Positions 23,052 through 33,917 of a stretch of 40,407 nt of DNA are shown piece by piece. The notes below the pieces were generated by a model. The model made no database searches. It saw only the letters and a list, made by a program, of their open reading frames with translations, and had not been told where the DNA came from. Numbering within the stretch: the stretch's first letter is position 1; each line of letters opens with the position of its first letter. The DNA is from Heterotrichella gracilis (Eukaryota > Sar > Xanthophyceae > Tribonematales > Xanthonemataceae), in NCBI GenBank assembly GCA_032358255.1, contig JAULBX010027175.1, forward strand, positions 1 through 40,407, given 5' to 3'. The position numbers and the translations under genes were made by a program.

Positions 23052-24554
23052 TGGGCAACATGACCCAACCACTTTAAGACCCGCCACCGGCCGGGCTGGA
23101 GGTTGTGTGGTTGCAATGTGGCGCTGGTTCCAGCAGTGGCGTGGACAGCGCCTGTACCCACCGATGAGAGTAGGGTAGTGCCAGCGCAGCAAGCGCACCC
23201 CAGCATGAGCAGCAACGCAATGGCTACTGGCTACAGCAGTGTCTGGCAGCAAGGTCAACCAGCTCAGCTGCGTTGCAAGTTGAACATAGATCTGAGTTGG
23301 CATGTATCATAACCCGCCAGCCCTTCATTCTGTCATCATATTATGGGGAGATTTATGAGGTTGCCTGGATGGGTATCATGTGGGACATGAAATGGAAGGA
23401 GAAGCATTGCATCATCAGCATGCAAGGCCGGCGCAGCCAAATTGGAAATTCTCACTCCCGTTGACCCCCTGTGGCCATTTGTGTTCTTTCTTCGAGTTTG
23501 GGTGTGGCAATGCCATTGGCTTGTCTTTACAGTTCACTTTTGTTCATGCCCTGGCAGCACCCCCCTCGCCCACCACCCCCTCACCGCAGCGCCAGCGGCC
23601 CCAGGCGTTGCGTTCAACTCAATCCATTTGAATGTATCCCCACATGCATCCGTGCGCCATGTGACCATGCACCCGCTGCCACTCGACGCAGATCATAGAG
23701 CATGTGTCACCATGTGCGCTTGGTTACCTTTTAAATTCTCGGTGAAGATTCAATGTGGTCAGGACTTGTATGCACGGCCTGTACGCTATGTGCAGCAGCT
23801 AATGCTGCATGCACTCCCTAAGGGATTGAAGGCTTCTCGGCGTCAAGTCACTTTGTAAGTGCAATACATATATCCATTTTTTGCTTATTGCACACACACA
23901 GCAACCTTGCCAATGCCAGGTCGCCTATTGCCAGGTTGACCGAGTAGGTTGTGACCAGTTTTGCCTGGTTCATACCTCATCTTGAGTGAATCACTTCAAG
24001 TTGCAGGAAACGGGGCTATAGCCTTTAAAATCTAGGTGATTCAATTTGGGCCAAACCACTGTACAGCTCGGTGGAATACATTCTTGGTGGGTTGCACACT
24101 ATTCAACAGCAGCCCTCTGAAAATAATCTGTAAGTTCCTCAGCACCACACTTCTGCCGGACTCCTGGACGCCACTGTGACAACGCTATCTTGGGGTGCTC
24201 ATTGTGGTCAGGCTCGGCATTCAGGTGGGTCAGAAGTTTCGTACGCGTATTGTGGGTGGCGTTGGAGCTGGTGCAACTGTTTTTGTCATTGATAACTGCT
24301 TATAATTGTCGGCCAGTGACATTGGGCATGCTTTGCACCAGGTTGCACAACCCCATCACATGCATGCATATCCATATGGCATGCATGCATGTGCTTTACC
24401 CAAGTAGGCAATTTCATAGCAGACCTCATAAGACCCACGTCGAGAAGACCCACTTCCTCATTTCAATCACCATGTCTCTAAGTTATGCACTGGGCTTTTG
24501 CCTGTCCTGTGTAGGTCGCCGTGCTTCCACAACTTTTAAAATTGCCCAGTCACC
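23052..24554. other. Long spacer between two plus-strand genes
   Basis: About 1.5 kb holding the 3' UTR of the glycosyltransferase gene and the promoter of the F-box gene. A 37-bp imperfect palindrome of TGCATGCA-type sequence lies at 24357-24393. Open frames here (for example 23442-23858) have no recognisable content and no splice support. Confidence 0.4.
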
Positions 24555-26741
24555 ATGGCTCGGATTGAGGCCCCGCGGTCCAACACCACCATCCACGCTC
24601 TGCCCCCTGACGTTCTCCAGTCCATACTGGTACTTACCGAAGTGGAGGACAGGGTCAAGTCCGTGCCTCTGGTGTGCAAGGCCTGGCACCGCCTCAGCCT
24701 TGGGCCCTCGCCCATGTGGGAGGACATGCAGGTGGGGTGGTGTCTCAGGAATATGGATAGGCGTGCGCACTCGTTTTTTAATGATTCACGTGTACATATT
24801 ATGCCATACTGAATGTGCTGTGTGTTTTGGCTATATATCCACTGTCTGTTAAACTGGGTGGAAACCGTTCAGTTGTGGGCTGTGTGTCAGGAGGGTTTGC
24901 CCCATCAATTGCGCCTCTTAGGGTCTGCTCGGGCACCCCACGACAATGGCACCTGTATTGGCTGCCACGCCCCTCCTGCACCTGTATGTTATCCTGTGCA
25001 AATATGAGTTGATTTCTTCCCCCTGTACAGGTGCCAGGTGCGCTTAGGGCGCTCACCTTTGTTCAGCCCTCATATGCCTCAAGCTTACGGTGGCCAACCA
25101 TTTCGGTTGTGTGTGACCGGATGCCCCAGTATCCAGCCACCCACAACACCCTCCTCACCCGCTGGCTGGTACCCCGCATGCCTTCAGTGCAGCGCCTGTG
25201 GCTACCGCGCATACACACAGTGCACCAGCCCCTCGATAGCTACCCGGGGCGCAGCGAACCCATCGCCTCTGTCCTCACCTGCAGCTCCACGCTGCGCCAG
25301 CTGCACCTCGCCAGTGTGGCGCCTTGCGCCCTGGCTGCCCTGGTGGCATGCGTGCACCTGACGCACCTGCAGGCGCACGTGGACGACATCACCACACAGG
25401 CCTGGAGGGATGGCGTTGTGGGCAGCCTTCTGGATGCCGCGTTGCAGCACTGGACAGCCCTCAAGTCCCTGCGTAGCCTTGAGCTGTCAGTCCTGGAACT
25501 GCGGCCTAAGTACTCGGACAACATGCGCGCAGACCATCTAAGGCACGCTGCAGAGCTGCAGTGGGTGTCCACTCCACCTAAGGCTCACCCAGCTGGAGCG
25601 CCTGCACCTCACGCACCTGCCCGCCCCGGCTGACCTTACATGCTTCCCGCACCTGGACTTCCTTCTCATATATCTTGGCCAAACGCTGTGCTACACCCAC
25701 CGCTGGGTGACAAACCAGCTTGGTCCATTCCCACTGCCTGTTGGCCCCAACACCTCCCTTCGCAGCCTGGCCTTTGGCACTGACAGCACCCAGGTCGGCC
25801 TGCCGCTCCCATTGATGGACGCCCTCCCCTCCACCCTCCCCAAACTCGCCTCCCTGGCGCTGGACGGCTTCCGGCCCATGGGTGATGGCTCGACCAGCTT
25901 GGCGGCATTGAGCCAGCTGACCGGCCTTACGGCGCTGTGCGTGGGGCGGGTGGAACGTATGTGGGGCAGCCCCCGGGAAGATCTGCCCTTGATGCCACAT
26001 TGCGTTTCCGCGCTGACAGGCCTGGTGGAGCTTGAGCTCTCAATATTCAGCGATTGCAACATTGAGGAATTCCCCCCACAGCTTGGATGGGGCACCCATG
26101 AGCTCACGCACCTTACTTTTCTTTGCTTAGGATACTCTAAATATCTGACGTATAGCTGTAGAAGGTATCAGACCATTACGGATTATCACGTCAGGCTCAG
26201 CCTGCCATCAGCCATCACCACCCTCACTGGGCTGCAGTGCCTGGTGGTCAAGGGTCCAAGGGAGCTGCGCAATGACCCGCCTCTCTCCATCACGGTTGAA
26301 TGGGATCATGTGAGACTGGGAGCGGTCTTCACTCCGGGCCTGAACCCTTTCAAGCAGCGCACAGAGTCGTACTGCTACATCGACGCACAGGGCGACATGG
26401 ATGATTGGCAGGGGGTGGCGGATGGGTTGCTGTGGCTGTGGAAGCGGCTGGAGGGGTGCCCACCACGCGTCAGCGTACCAGCTGGCAGCATGGCAGAAGG
26501 TATTGTGACAGGGGGCTTGTGGGTGCACTCATTTGACCCCATTGCCTATGCGGAGCTGTGGTGCCCCCCTGGTGAGTTGGCTGCCAAGCTGGCGGGGTTG
26601 GCTGCACCTGGGGCAATGGAGGGCTTGGCGAGAGCTCCGTGGGGGGTGCGTGTGCCTACTAAGTATTTGAATGAGTCAGATGCATCCAGCGAGCTCTGTG
26701 ATGATGATGAGGACTCTCAGGAGGAAGAAGATGGTCAGTAA
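24555..26741 (+). CDS. F-box protein with leucine-rich repeats; one apparent frameshift
   Basis: Exon 1, 24555-24731, encodes an F-box: LPPDVLQSILVLTEVEDRVKS..LVCKAWHRLS, residues about 15-50, the segment that binds SKP1 in SCF ubiquitin ligases. It joins in phase 0 to exon 2 from 25031, which holds leucine-rich repeats (LRQLHLASVAPCALAALVAC, LRSLELSVLEL). The frame changes by one at about 25560-25575: upstream reads ..HAAELQW, downstream reads ..LTQLERLHLTHLPAP and continues open to TAA at 26739, with further repeats and an acidic tail. An extra G in gtggg, or a 22-nt GT..AG intron at 25561-25582, would reconcile them; the one-base explanation keeps the LRR spacing best. If intact the protein has about 628 residues. 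The substrate is unknown. Confidence 0.75.
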
Positions 26742-27698
26742 TGGCTTCGGCCACTAACTGCAGTAGTCTTTGACAATTATACGTGTTGTACTGACTGGTC
26801 ATCAGTGGCCAAATTTCAGGCCACCTGCCCAATTGTGCTCTACATGTACAGCCTGTTACATTAAGTCAATGTCAGACATAGAGACTACTGCTTAGCCCTT
26901 ACAACTCCCAGATTTACTGTGCAGGCTGCGCGCCAAGTAAATCAATTTGAATCTTGCCGCAATATACATGCTGGGAATGGCAGCGTCACAAGATGCCTGG
27001 TGTTTGGCTGGCAATGGTGCTGTCTACACCCAACTACAATGAAAGCCATACCCAAGCCTAAGCATCAGCCAACGGCTAATACCAATGCCCTGCGGCTGTC
27101 AAGCAGCTGCTGCAGAAAACGTGCAAACAGTCATGCCTGCACCTTGCTGTGCTTCAAGGGTAAATGTCAACCTAATCTCTGCTGTGAGGTGGCCATTAAA
27201 TGGCAGTACTAAACGCATGTGACAGCAAAACGCAGCAAGCAATATGCCTATCAAGAGTTCCAAATCCCGCAACAAACCCAATGTTTCCCCCAATGTGGAA
27301 GCTGCATTTATCCTGAACCCATGCGAGCCCTCTAAAGCATCCCAAACCCGCCCTACCCACACCCCTCCCACAAATCCTTGCAGAAGTTTCTCGGCGGGTT
27401 TGAAAACCCCCCCAAACCCTGCCAAGGGTTCCCTGCAGCCCCGTCAAGAACCATTCCCCAATGTCATCACAGTGCACCCCCTGCATAAGACAACCCCGCC
27501 AACAAATGATTTCTACCCCCGCCCATTTGCCAATGACCCTATTCAAGGGCTTTCTGGTCCTCTGGCAGTCCAAAACGCCTATACATTGGCTCCACGCCCC
27601 CATCCAACATTTCCCCAGTAGGCATAAAAGCCCAGCATTCTCCCCTGTTTCAGCAACCCTACACTAGGGTTTTCTGCCCTCTGTGCCGCCCTGAGGCC
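26742..27698. other. Convergent spacer
   Basis: About 960 bp between the stops of the F-box gene and G6PD. A 125-codon plus-strand frame at 27244-27621 starts with ATG but is proline-rich, overlaps an equally long minus-strand frame, and shows no domain; I leave it uncalled. The right part is CCC/AAA-rich like neighbouring introns. Confidence 0.4.
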
Positions 27699-30600
27699 CT
27701 ACAGCGACTCCACATCATCGTCTGATGCAATGTCCCCCCACCGCACCCCGTACTTTGCGGCCAAATAGTGCGCACCGATTGGCCCCCTGCTGCCGTATGG
27801 GTACAGCTCGGGCACCACCTCCTTGTCCTCAATCTCCTGCGGGGGGGAAATGAAACGTAATTTTAAATATATCGAAAAAACCATGTGATACTATTAAATA
27901 ATACTTCATTTATTACTTTAATTTTTCGCCACCGGGTAGTTGTGCACCAAATAGGCGTGTTTTCACCATTGATCACATCCAAAATGAGGCGGTCGTATGC
28001 GCCTAGCAGATATTTGATTCACCACGAAACTCTGAACACAAATCACACAACCGTATCACCCTACAACCCGAAACCCTAAAACCTCACCTTGAGCAGCGGC
28101 GTGAACAGCCCCCATGCCGCCTCCAGCTCGTCATTCCTGATGAACAGCCGCTTGTCCCCGTTAATCACATCCAGGATGAGGCGCTCGTATGCGTCTGGCA
28201 GGTGCTTGTTGAACCGCTGGGAGTAGCTGAGGTCAAGCTTGGTGGAGTCGAGGCGCAGGCCCAGCCCTGGCACCTTTGTGTTTATCTTGAGGTAGATGCC
28301 CTCGTTGGGCTGGATGCGGATGACCTGCGGGGTGGGGAGGGTGAGCGTCAGCGCAGCTCAATGCAATCCTGAGGAGGTAGGGTTTGGGGCAGTAATTTGC
28401 ATCGTATGTCCTCTTCATTCCATCACTCGCCAGTCTTTTGCAGGTGGCAGGGAGGAGGAGGGAGGGGCCGCACCAGATTGGGCTTGTACAGCTGGTCGGA
28501 GCGCCTACACCCTAATCCCTACACCTCTAATGGACATCGGCTCATCATGTCCAACCAAAATTTCCCACTGCACACACCAGCTCGGTGGTAGACTTGTTCA
28601 GGTTCAGACCCAGCTGGGCTTTACAGCTTCCCGCGCAAGCGCCTGAACCCTAAACCCTACACCTGTCTCTGCACTTCACCCCAAACCACCACTAACACTT
28701 TCCCCCTGCCTTGTCCAAGTTCCACCCTCGTCGAGTCCTGAACCCCATATCCCATTGCAAGCACCAGTTCATTGGTTGTCTTGTCCAGGTCCAGGCCCAG
28801 CTTGGGCTTGTACACCTGACCAGGCACTTGCTTCAACCCTTAACTCTGAACCCTAACCCCAACTCCTTCACCCCACACCCTACCAGCTCATGCATCATCG
28901 TGTCCTGTTTTAAATCATAGTCAGACACCAAATCCTAGACTCCACCCACGCACCAGCTCGTTGGTTGTCTTATCCAGGTCCAAACCCAACTTGGGCTTGT
29001 AGAGCTGGCCAGGCACGTGCCGGAACTGCACCCGGATCTCTGCCATGCGCGTGTGCAGCGCCTTGCCCGCCTTGAGCAGGAAGGGCACCCCGTCCCAGCG
29101 CGCGTTGTTGATGAACACACCCACAGCGGCAAAGGTGGGGCACAGGCTGCGGGGAGGGGGGGGGGGGTTGGTGGGTGAGCTAGCTTCAGTGGGGGTGGTG
29201 AGGGGTTGAAGGGTATTATCTCGGCTTTTTCTAGGTGTGCATCACCCTGCCATGGGCGGGGTCAAGGCCACTGGTCGTGGTAGATCAACCGCATTGTTTT
29301 GACAGCATTAGTTTGCCAGGGTTTTGGTGCTGATTGGATAGGGTCTTGTCAGCTTTGGTAGGTAACTACCCCGCCACCATCAAATTTGATAGTTTCCGCG
29401 TCACCTGCCGGCTGGCACCGTGGGGTCGTCCAGGTATCCCGGGTACTTTGCCTTACTGGTCACCCGAGCGCGGTACTGGCCCAGCACGCAGTCCTCCAGC
29501 TTGACCTGCTGCATGGATCGGAGCACCTTGACCTTCTCGTCGCGGATGTCCTCCGCATCCAGGCTCACCTGCAGGGGGGAGGGTTTTGGGATCAGGGTTT
29601 AGGGTTCAGAGGAAATCATGGTTTAGGACGGGTGCATGCTTTCACACATCCACATACCCTACATAAGGGTGTACTCCTTGCGCGTCGTCAAACTTTACAC
29701 GAGAGCATTCCCACAGACCACGTGTGAGTACTTTACCACAGACACAATTACCCTTTACGGGAAGGTTTCGGGTTTTAGGGTTTTTGCCCGCACCGGTTGC
29801 TCCATAGCAAACAGCGCCAGGATCTGCAGCAGGTGATTTTGGATCACATCGCGCACGATCCCATACTCATCAAAGTACCCCCCCCGCCCCTCCGTGCCAA
29901 AGTCCTCGCTGAAAATGACCTGCACGTTGCGGATGTACTGCCGGCTCCACAGGGGCTCAAACACAAGGTTGGAGAAGCGAAGCACCTGCGATGGGGGGTT
30001 GGAATGGGGTGAGGGAGGAGGGCGGAGGGAGAAATGGAAGAAAAGATACAGGCAATTACGGAACCCCAGAACCCTAGAACCCTAAACCACAGACCCTACA
30101 GTCAAGTTCCCAATCCGGTGGTGTAGGTCTGATCCTCAGTCATGCACCCCCTACCCCAACACCCTGCCATCAGGTACCCTATAACACAAACCCTGAACCC
30201 TAAGGACCCTACCGTCAGGTTCTCGATCAGCTCCTTCCCCAGGTAGTGGTCAATGCGGTAGATCTGGTCCTCAGTCAGGTACTGGGACAGCTCAGCAGAC
30301 AGCTGGCGGAAGGACTCAGAGTCCTTGCCAAAGGGCTTCTCAACAATTACACGTGTCCAGCCGTTCCTGGTGGAAAGGGTGGGTGGTGGGTGGGGGTTGG
30401 GGTGGGTGGTGGAATACAGCTGGTTGTGGCAAAGGCAAGGTTGCTATACCGCGGCAGTGGCGCACGGCACATCGCTGAATGGAATCTCAATCAGGCCCCA
30501 CCAGGCAATGCCCTTGCACCACCCCAAACCCTAAAAACCCTACACACCTACTTCCCCGCAGCACTCAGCCATGCGATCAGCCATACGTTGGATGCCACAC

Positions 30601-33256
30601 CCCCAAAACCCCAAAACCCCAAAACCCCACTCACTTGCTGCTTGCGGCTGTGGAGGCGCACGCCACCACCTGGGTGAAGATGGATGGCGGGATGGAGAGG
30701 TAGAATATCCTATCCCCCTTGCGCTCCGCCCCCTCCAGCTCCGCCATGCGCGCTGACATGGCAGCAAAGTCGTCCTCCTTATCGTACTGCCCCCTGTGGT
30801 AGAAGCAGCGCTCCACAAAGGCGTCCACCTTGCCCTGGCAGTTGCCGCTGCAGGAGGGGGCAGGGGGCTGGTGAGAAAAAGGCGTGGGTAAGGAGCGAGG
30901 GAGTAGGTGTAGTCCTAGGCATGCACGTATATCATTCCGTGTGCCCTTTTCCCCCGCCCCCCCGCCCGGGTTTTGGCAGCCAGCAAATGCATGTGCTCTT
31001 GCAGCTTGCATGTGCGCTTACATCTGCATGTGCAGACAACTCAGATTCCTTTCATTCATTCTGAAGTTATTATTAATCTTATCATAAGCATGTTGAAGTA
31101 ACGATACACACATGTACATAGCCACGGCCATGCCCCACCCCACATGACTTACGCGTCTGTGAGCCTGCATGTGAGCGACCCGCTGATGTACTCACGGAAC
31201 TCAGCGTCGCTCATGCCGCTGCGTGCGTAGCCAAAGATGGAAAAGTGCTGCGAACGGAGTGAGGGGGGGCGCACAGATTAGTCACCCATTTGCAGGGGAG
31301 GGCGGGGGACGTGGGACGGGATTAAAACCGTAAGCAAGGGCATGCATGTAGCGGGTGGCACCCAACCGCACCCCGATTTTGTATGCTCCGGGAATACCCA
31401 CTGACCAAATGCAGGACAGAGAGTAGCTTCTCCAAAGCGATACCAGATCATGGTACGCGGCGAGATCCAGCAGGACCTTGGATCTTCTCAAATGCTCACC
31501 CTAAACCCTACGCTGACAAACCCCATAGGGTGCATTCAGGCCCGGATTTCCGCCCAAAACCCCAGCTCACCTCAGGCAGGGGGCCCTTGTAGTAGAGCGC
31601 AAACCCTTAACCCTCCCCTGACAAACCCTACAGGGTGCGTTCAGACCCCATATTCCGCCCAAAACCCAAGCTCACCTCGGGCAGGTGTCCCTCGTAGTAG
31701 AGCGCAAAGAGCGCGGGGTAGATCTTCTTGCGGGCAAGGTCACCTGATGCACCCACCACGCACACCGTCAGGTGGGATACCTGCCAGTTCTGGGGCTCCA
31801 GGCCATACACCTGGAGAGGGGAAGGAGGGAAGAGGGAGTTCAGCGGAGGAGGAGGGGAGAGGGGCGGGTGGTGCGGTCGGCAAGAGACGGGGATAGCTGG
31901 AACCATTTCAAGGACACCACGGCACTGCTTTTGGGTTCAAAGCTTCATCGGGTTTTGACAATCGTGCACGGCAGTTGTTCAGATCGTCCATGCTGTACAG
32001 CTACGTAGGGTTTAGGTCAGGGATTTGGTTGCAGCTATTATTTTGTTGTCGTAGGGTTTTATGTCGTAGGGATTACGAGGGCGTTTCAAGGATTTACTGC
32101 CCCTTACCTGCATGTTCCTGAAGCAGGGCGACGATGGCTGCTCCTCCTCGCTCATGCTGCCGGTGGACAGGGCGCCGTTGGGGGCGGCGGGAATGAGCAC
32201 GGCTGCAGCACGGCCAAGGGTTAGGATTAGGGTTTGTGAACAGGGATTCTAGGGTTTCGAGGAGACCAGGGGTGTACGCAGGCGTCGCACGTGTTTACAA
32301 TCGAGGTGGGCACAGTGGAATGCTGGTGAAAATTCCTGAAGGAGGTTTGTTGTTAGGGTTTTCAGAACTGGAAGGGGTGGAGGTCCAAGGTGGGGGGGCA
32401 AGGGGTGAGCGTCACAAGGGTGCACCGACTCTTTCCTGGTGTGCCCATGGAGCCTGAGGTGTCACTGGTCTACTACTGCTCGTGATGCTGCGAGGTGTAG
32501 TTAGGGTTTAGGGTGCACAAGGAGGGGTGAGCCCTGCAGAGGGGAGCCAGCTGGGGCGGGGGGGGTGGCGGGGCATGACTAACAGAAAAGCCACGCAACA
32601 ACAAGCGCCAGACGGTATGCAGGTTCGAACGTATTGCGTGGAGCCGTCCCAACTGGCTCTGTTTGGGACCCACGTGCATGCACAGGCGACAGGTCAAGAG
32701 CACCATGCGGCCATATGCATGCATTGGGTAGTCTGCGGATGCAGTTGAGCGAACAAACACCACACAGCCAAGAAACACATCGTGAACACGAGTCTAAATA
32801 TACCACTCAGTCCTACGTCCGGCATGCCGAATGACCCTGAGCCTCACGAGCCAAAACAGTCATCGGCCGATCCACGCTAAGGGATGGTCTACTGGTGTAA
32901 GCTGCGTACCGTCGTCGACTGCGGCTCTCGTCTGTACCCGTAGCTTCTTCCATGGCGTGGCATCCTTCCCATCCACGCCAGCCCTGTTGACAAACCAGCA
33001 CAAAGTGGTAAAGGTCCACTTTCCAGAGGGTGTACACAAATTGGCACACGACCCATCCACATACAGTCGTGGAAACCTCTCCAAAGTTTACAAGGTAGAG
33101 CGAAGCGAACTGGGTCGATGGGCCTTACCTTTGTAGCGAGCTGGTCCACGTGGTGTTGAGGGGCGACGGCTTTGGCAGCAACGCAGCCCTGTGCGGGGCA
33201 TGGGATCTGGTGGCATGGCCAACTTGGCCATGCGCCAGTGGCAGTGGTATCGACAT
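27699..33256 (-). CDS. G6PD: Glucose-6-phosphate 1-dehydrogenase, plastid type (605 aa)
   Basis: First enzyme of the oxidative pentose phosphate pathway: glucose-6-phosphate + NADP+ to 6-phosphogluconolactone + NADPH. Exons: 33256-33129, 32983-32910, 32202-32108, 31810-31676, 31247-31153, 30847-30635, 30366-30213, 29985-29794, 29568-29405, 29146-28954, 28324-28088, 27836-27699; total 606 codons, all phases consistent. Residues 1 to about 65 are Ser/Thr/Arg/Ala-rich without acidic residues until VQTRAAVDD, like a chloroplast transit peptide. The NADP-binding GASGDLA is at 119-125, EKPFGKD at 256-262, and the substrate/active-site RIDHYLGKE at 284-292; the C-terminus has [15 protein letters not shown]. 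Cys171 and Cys179 (LTC..GNC, eight apart) match the regulatory pair of plant plastid G6PD, so thioredoxin inactivation in light is expected. Divergent from the DNL zinc-finger gene. Confidence 0.95.
27971..28023 (-). repeat. Degenerate copy of G6PD exon 11 interior in the last intron
   Basis: Resembles 28163-28215 (codons around [13 protein letters not shown]) at about four of five positions, offset 192 bp. The copy is out of use: it lies in the intron between exons 11 and 12, next to a TTTAGGG-sense motif near the donor. Confidence 0.8.
28471..28830 (-). repeat. Three degenerate copies of G6PD exon 10 end plus donor
   Basis: The functional exon end and donor (28951-29020, coding [20 protein letters not shown]) recurs at 28762-28830 (offset 189), 28575-28640 (offset about 187 more) and as a shortened piece at 28471-28505. 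All are in the same intron and orientation. Telomere-type motifs (cctaaaccct and variants) lie between them. Confidence 0.9.
30092..30145 (-). repeat. Degenerate, internally deleted copy of G6PD exon 7 end plus donor
   Basis: gaccctac.gtca.gttc and caat.cggt..tctg.tcctcagtca are shared with 30204-30280 in the same order, with about 20 nt missing between them. It lies in the downstream intron next to ccctagaaccctaaacc. Confidence 0.65.
31512..31605 (-). repeat. Tandem copy (106 bp offset) of G6PD exon 4 end, donor and following intron
   Basis: 31512-31605 repeats 31618-31711 over both intron sequence (ctgacaaaccc, agggtgc.ttcag) and the last 12 codons of exon 4 with its GTGAG donor. The copy is preceded by ccctaaaccct. 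Confidence 0.9.
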
Positions 33257-33917
33257 GGCGAACAACGTCAACCCACAACCTAGGGTAGGGGCTTGCTGTG
33301 TGGAGCTAATCAACGAAGCCTCGCTGGCATAAGGAGACAGAGATCGGTCCCAAAATCAAGCGTGGGGGCTTATAAGCAGCTGGGTCCTCCTAGCGATGGC
33401 AAGTGTTAACGAGGACTAGTTGGGCAAAGCGATGCTGCTTTCTGTCAATACCAGGAGTACGGGTTGTACAAGGCCGACGGCAGTGATAAGGGATCAGGCA
33501 TCGGTTCGTCTGTTTATCGATGGCCCATCTTGTGCTTTCTCAGTGAGTCACGGCCTTTTTACGGGCCTTTCGTAAGTGACCTGTCAACTCAAAGCCACGA
33601 CTCAAGACTCAAGCACTCAGAGTCGAGAGGAGGGGGCACGTGTACCTAGGTACCAAAAACAAACACCCCAATGTTCATACAGCATAAACCCAGCACGTTC
33701 TGGGTATCTCTGCACAACCTTGGAGGGTCAGCAACGCTTCCTACCACCTTGTCTGCATCCTGTGCAAGACCCAAAACCCTTGCTTCTATTATAGCGCATT
33801 GCTGCTATTCTTGTGTTGCCACAGCAGTGCCAGTGGAGGGTTGTCAGTGCACAAAGGTTCAACCTTTGGTTCCTAAAAGAATTATTTAACATCCCTGTTG
33901 AAGTTATTGGCCCCACC
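33257..33917. promoter_or_regulatory. Divergent spacer, G6PD / DNL zinc-finger gene
   Basis: 661 bp between two divergent starts, presumably holding both promoters. A TATA-like cttataagca lies near 33369 but its distance to either start is not diagnostic. No repeat or gene is visible. Confidence 0.4.

Noticed and set aside
24190..24852. 220-codon plus-strand frame
   Set aside because: Runs through the F-box exon in another frame and shows no conserved motif; the F-box frame at 24555 is clearly the coding one.
27244..27621. 125-codon plus-strand frame with ATG
   Set aside because: Proline/threonine-rich, no domain, with an equally long frame on the other strand, in a convergent spacer; it cannot be told from chance.
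33364..33376. TATA box between G6PD and the DNL gene
   Set aside because: A cttataagca sequence is present, but it lies over 100 bp from the G6PD start and over 500 bp from the other, with no transcript start data to support it.
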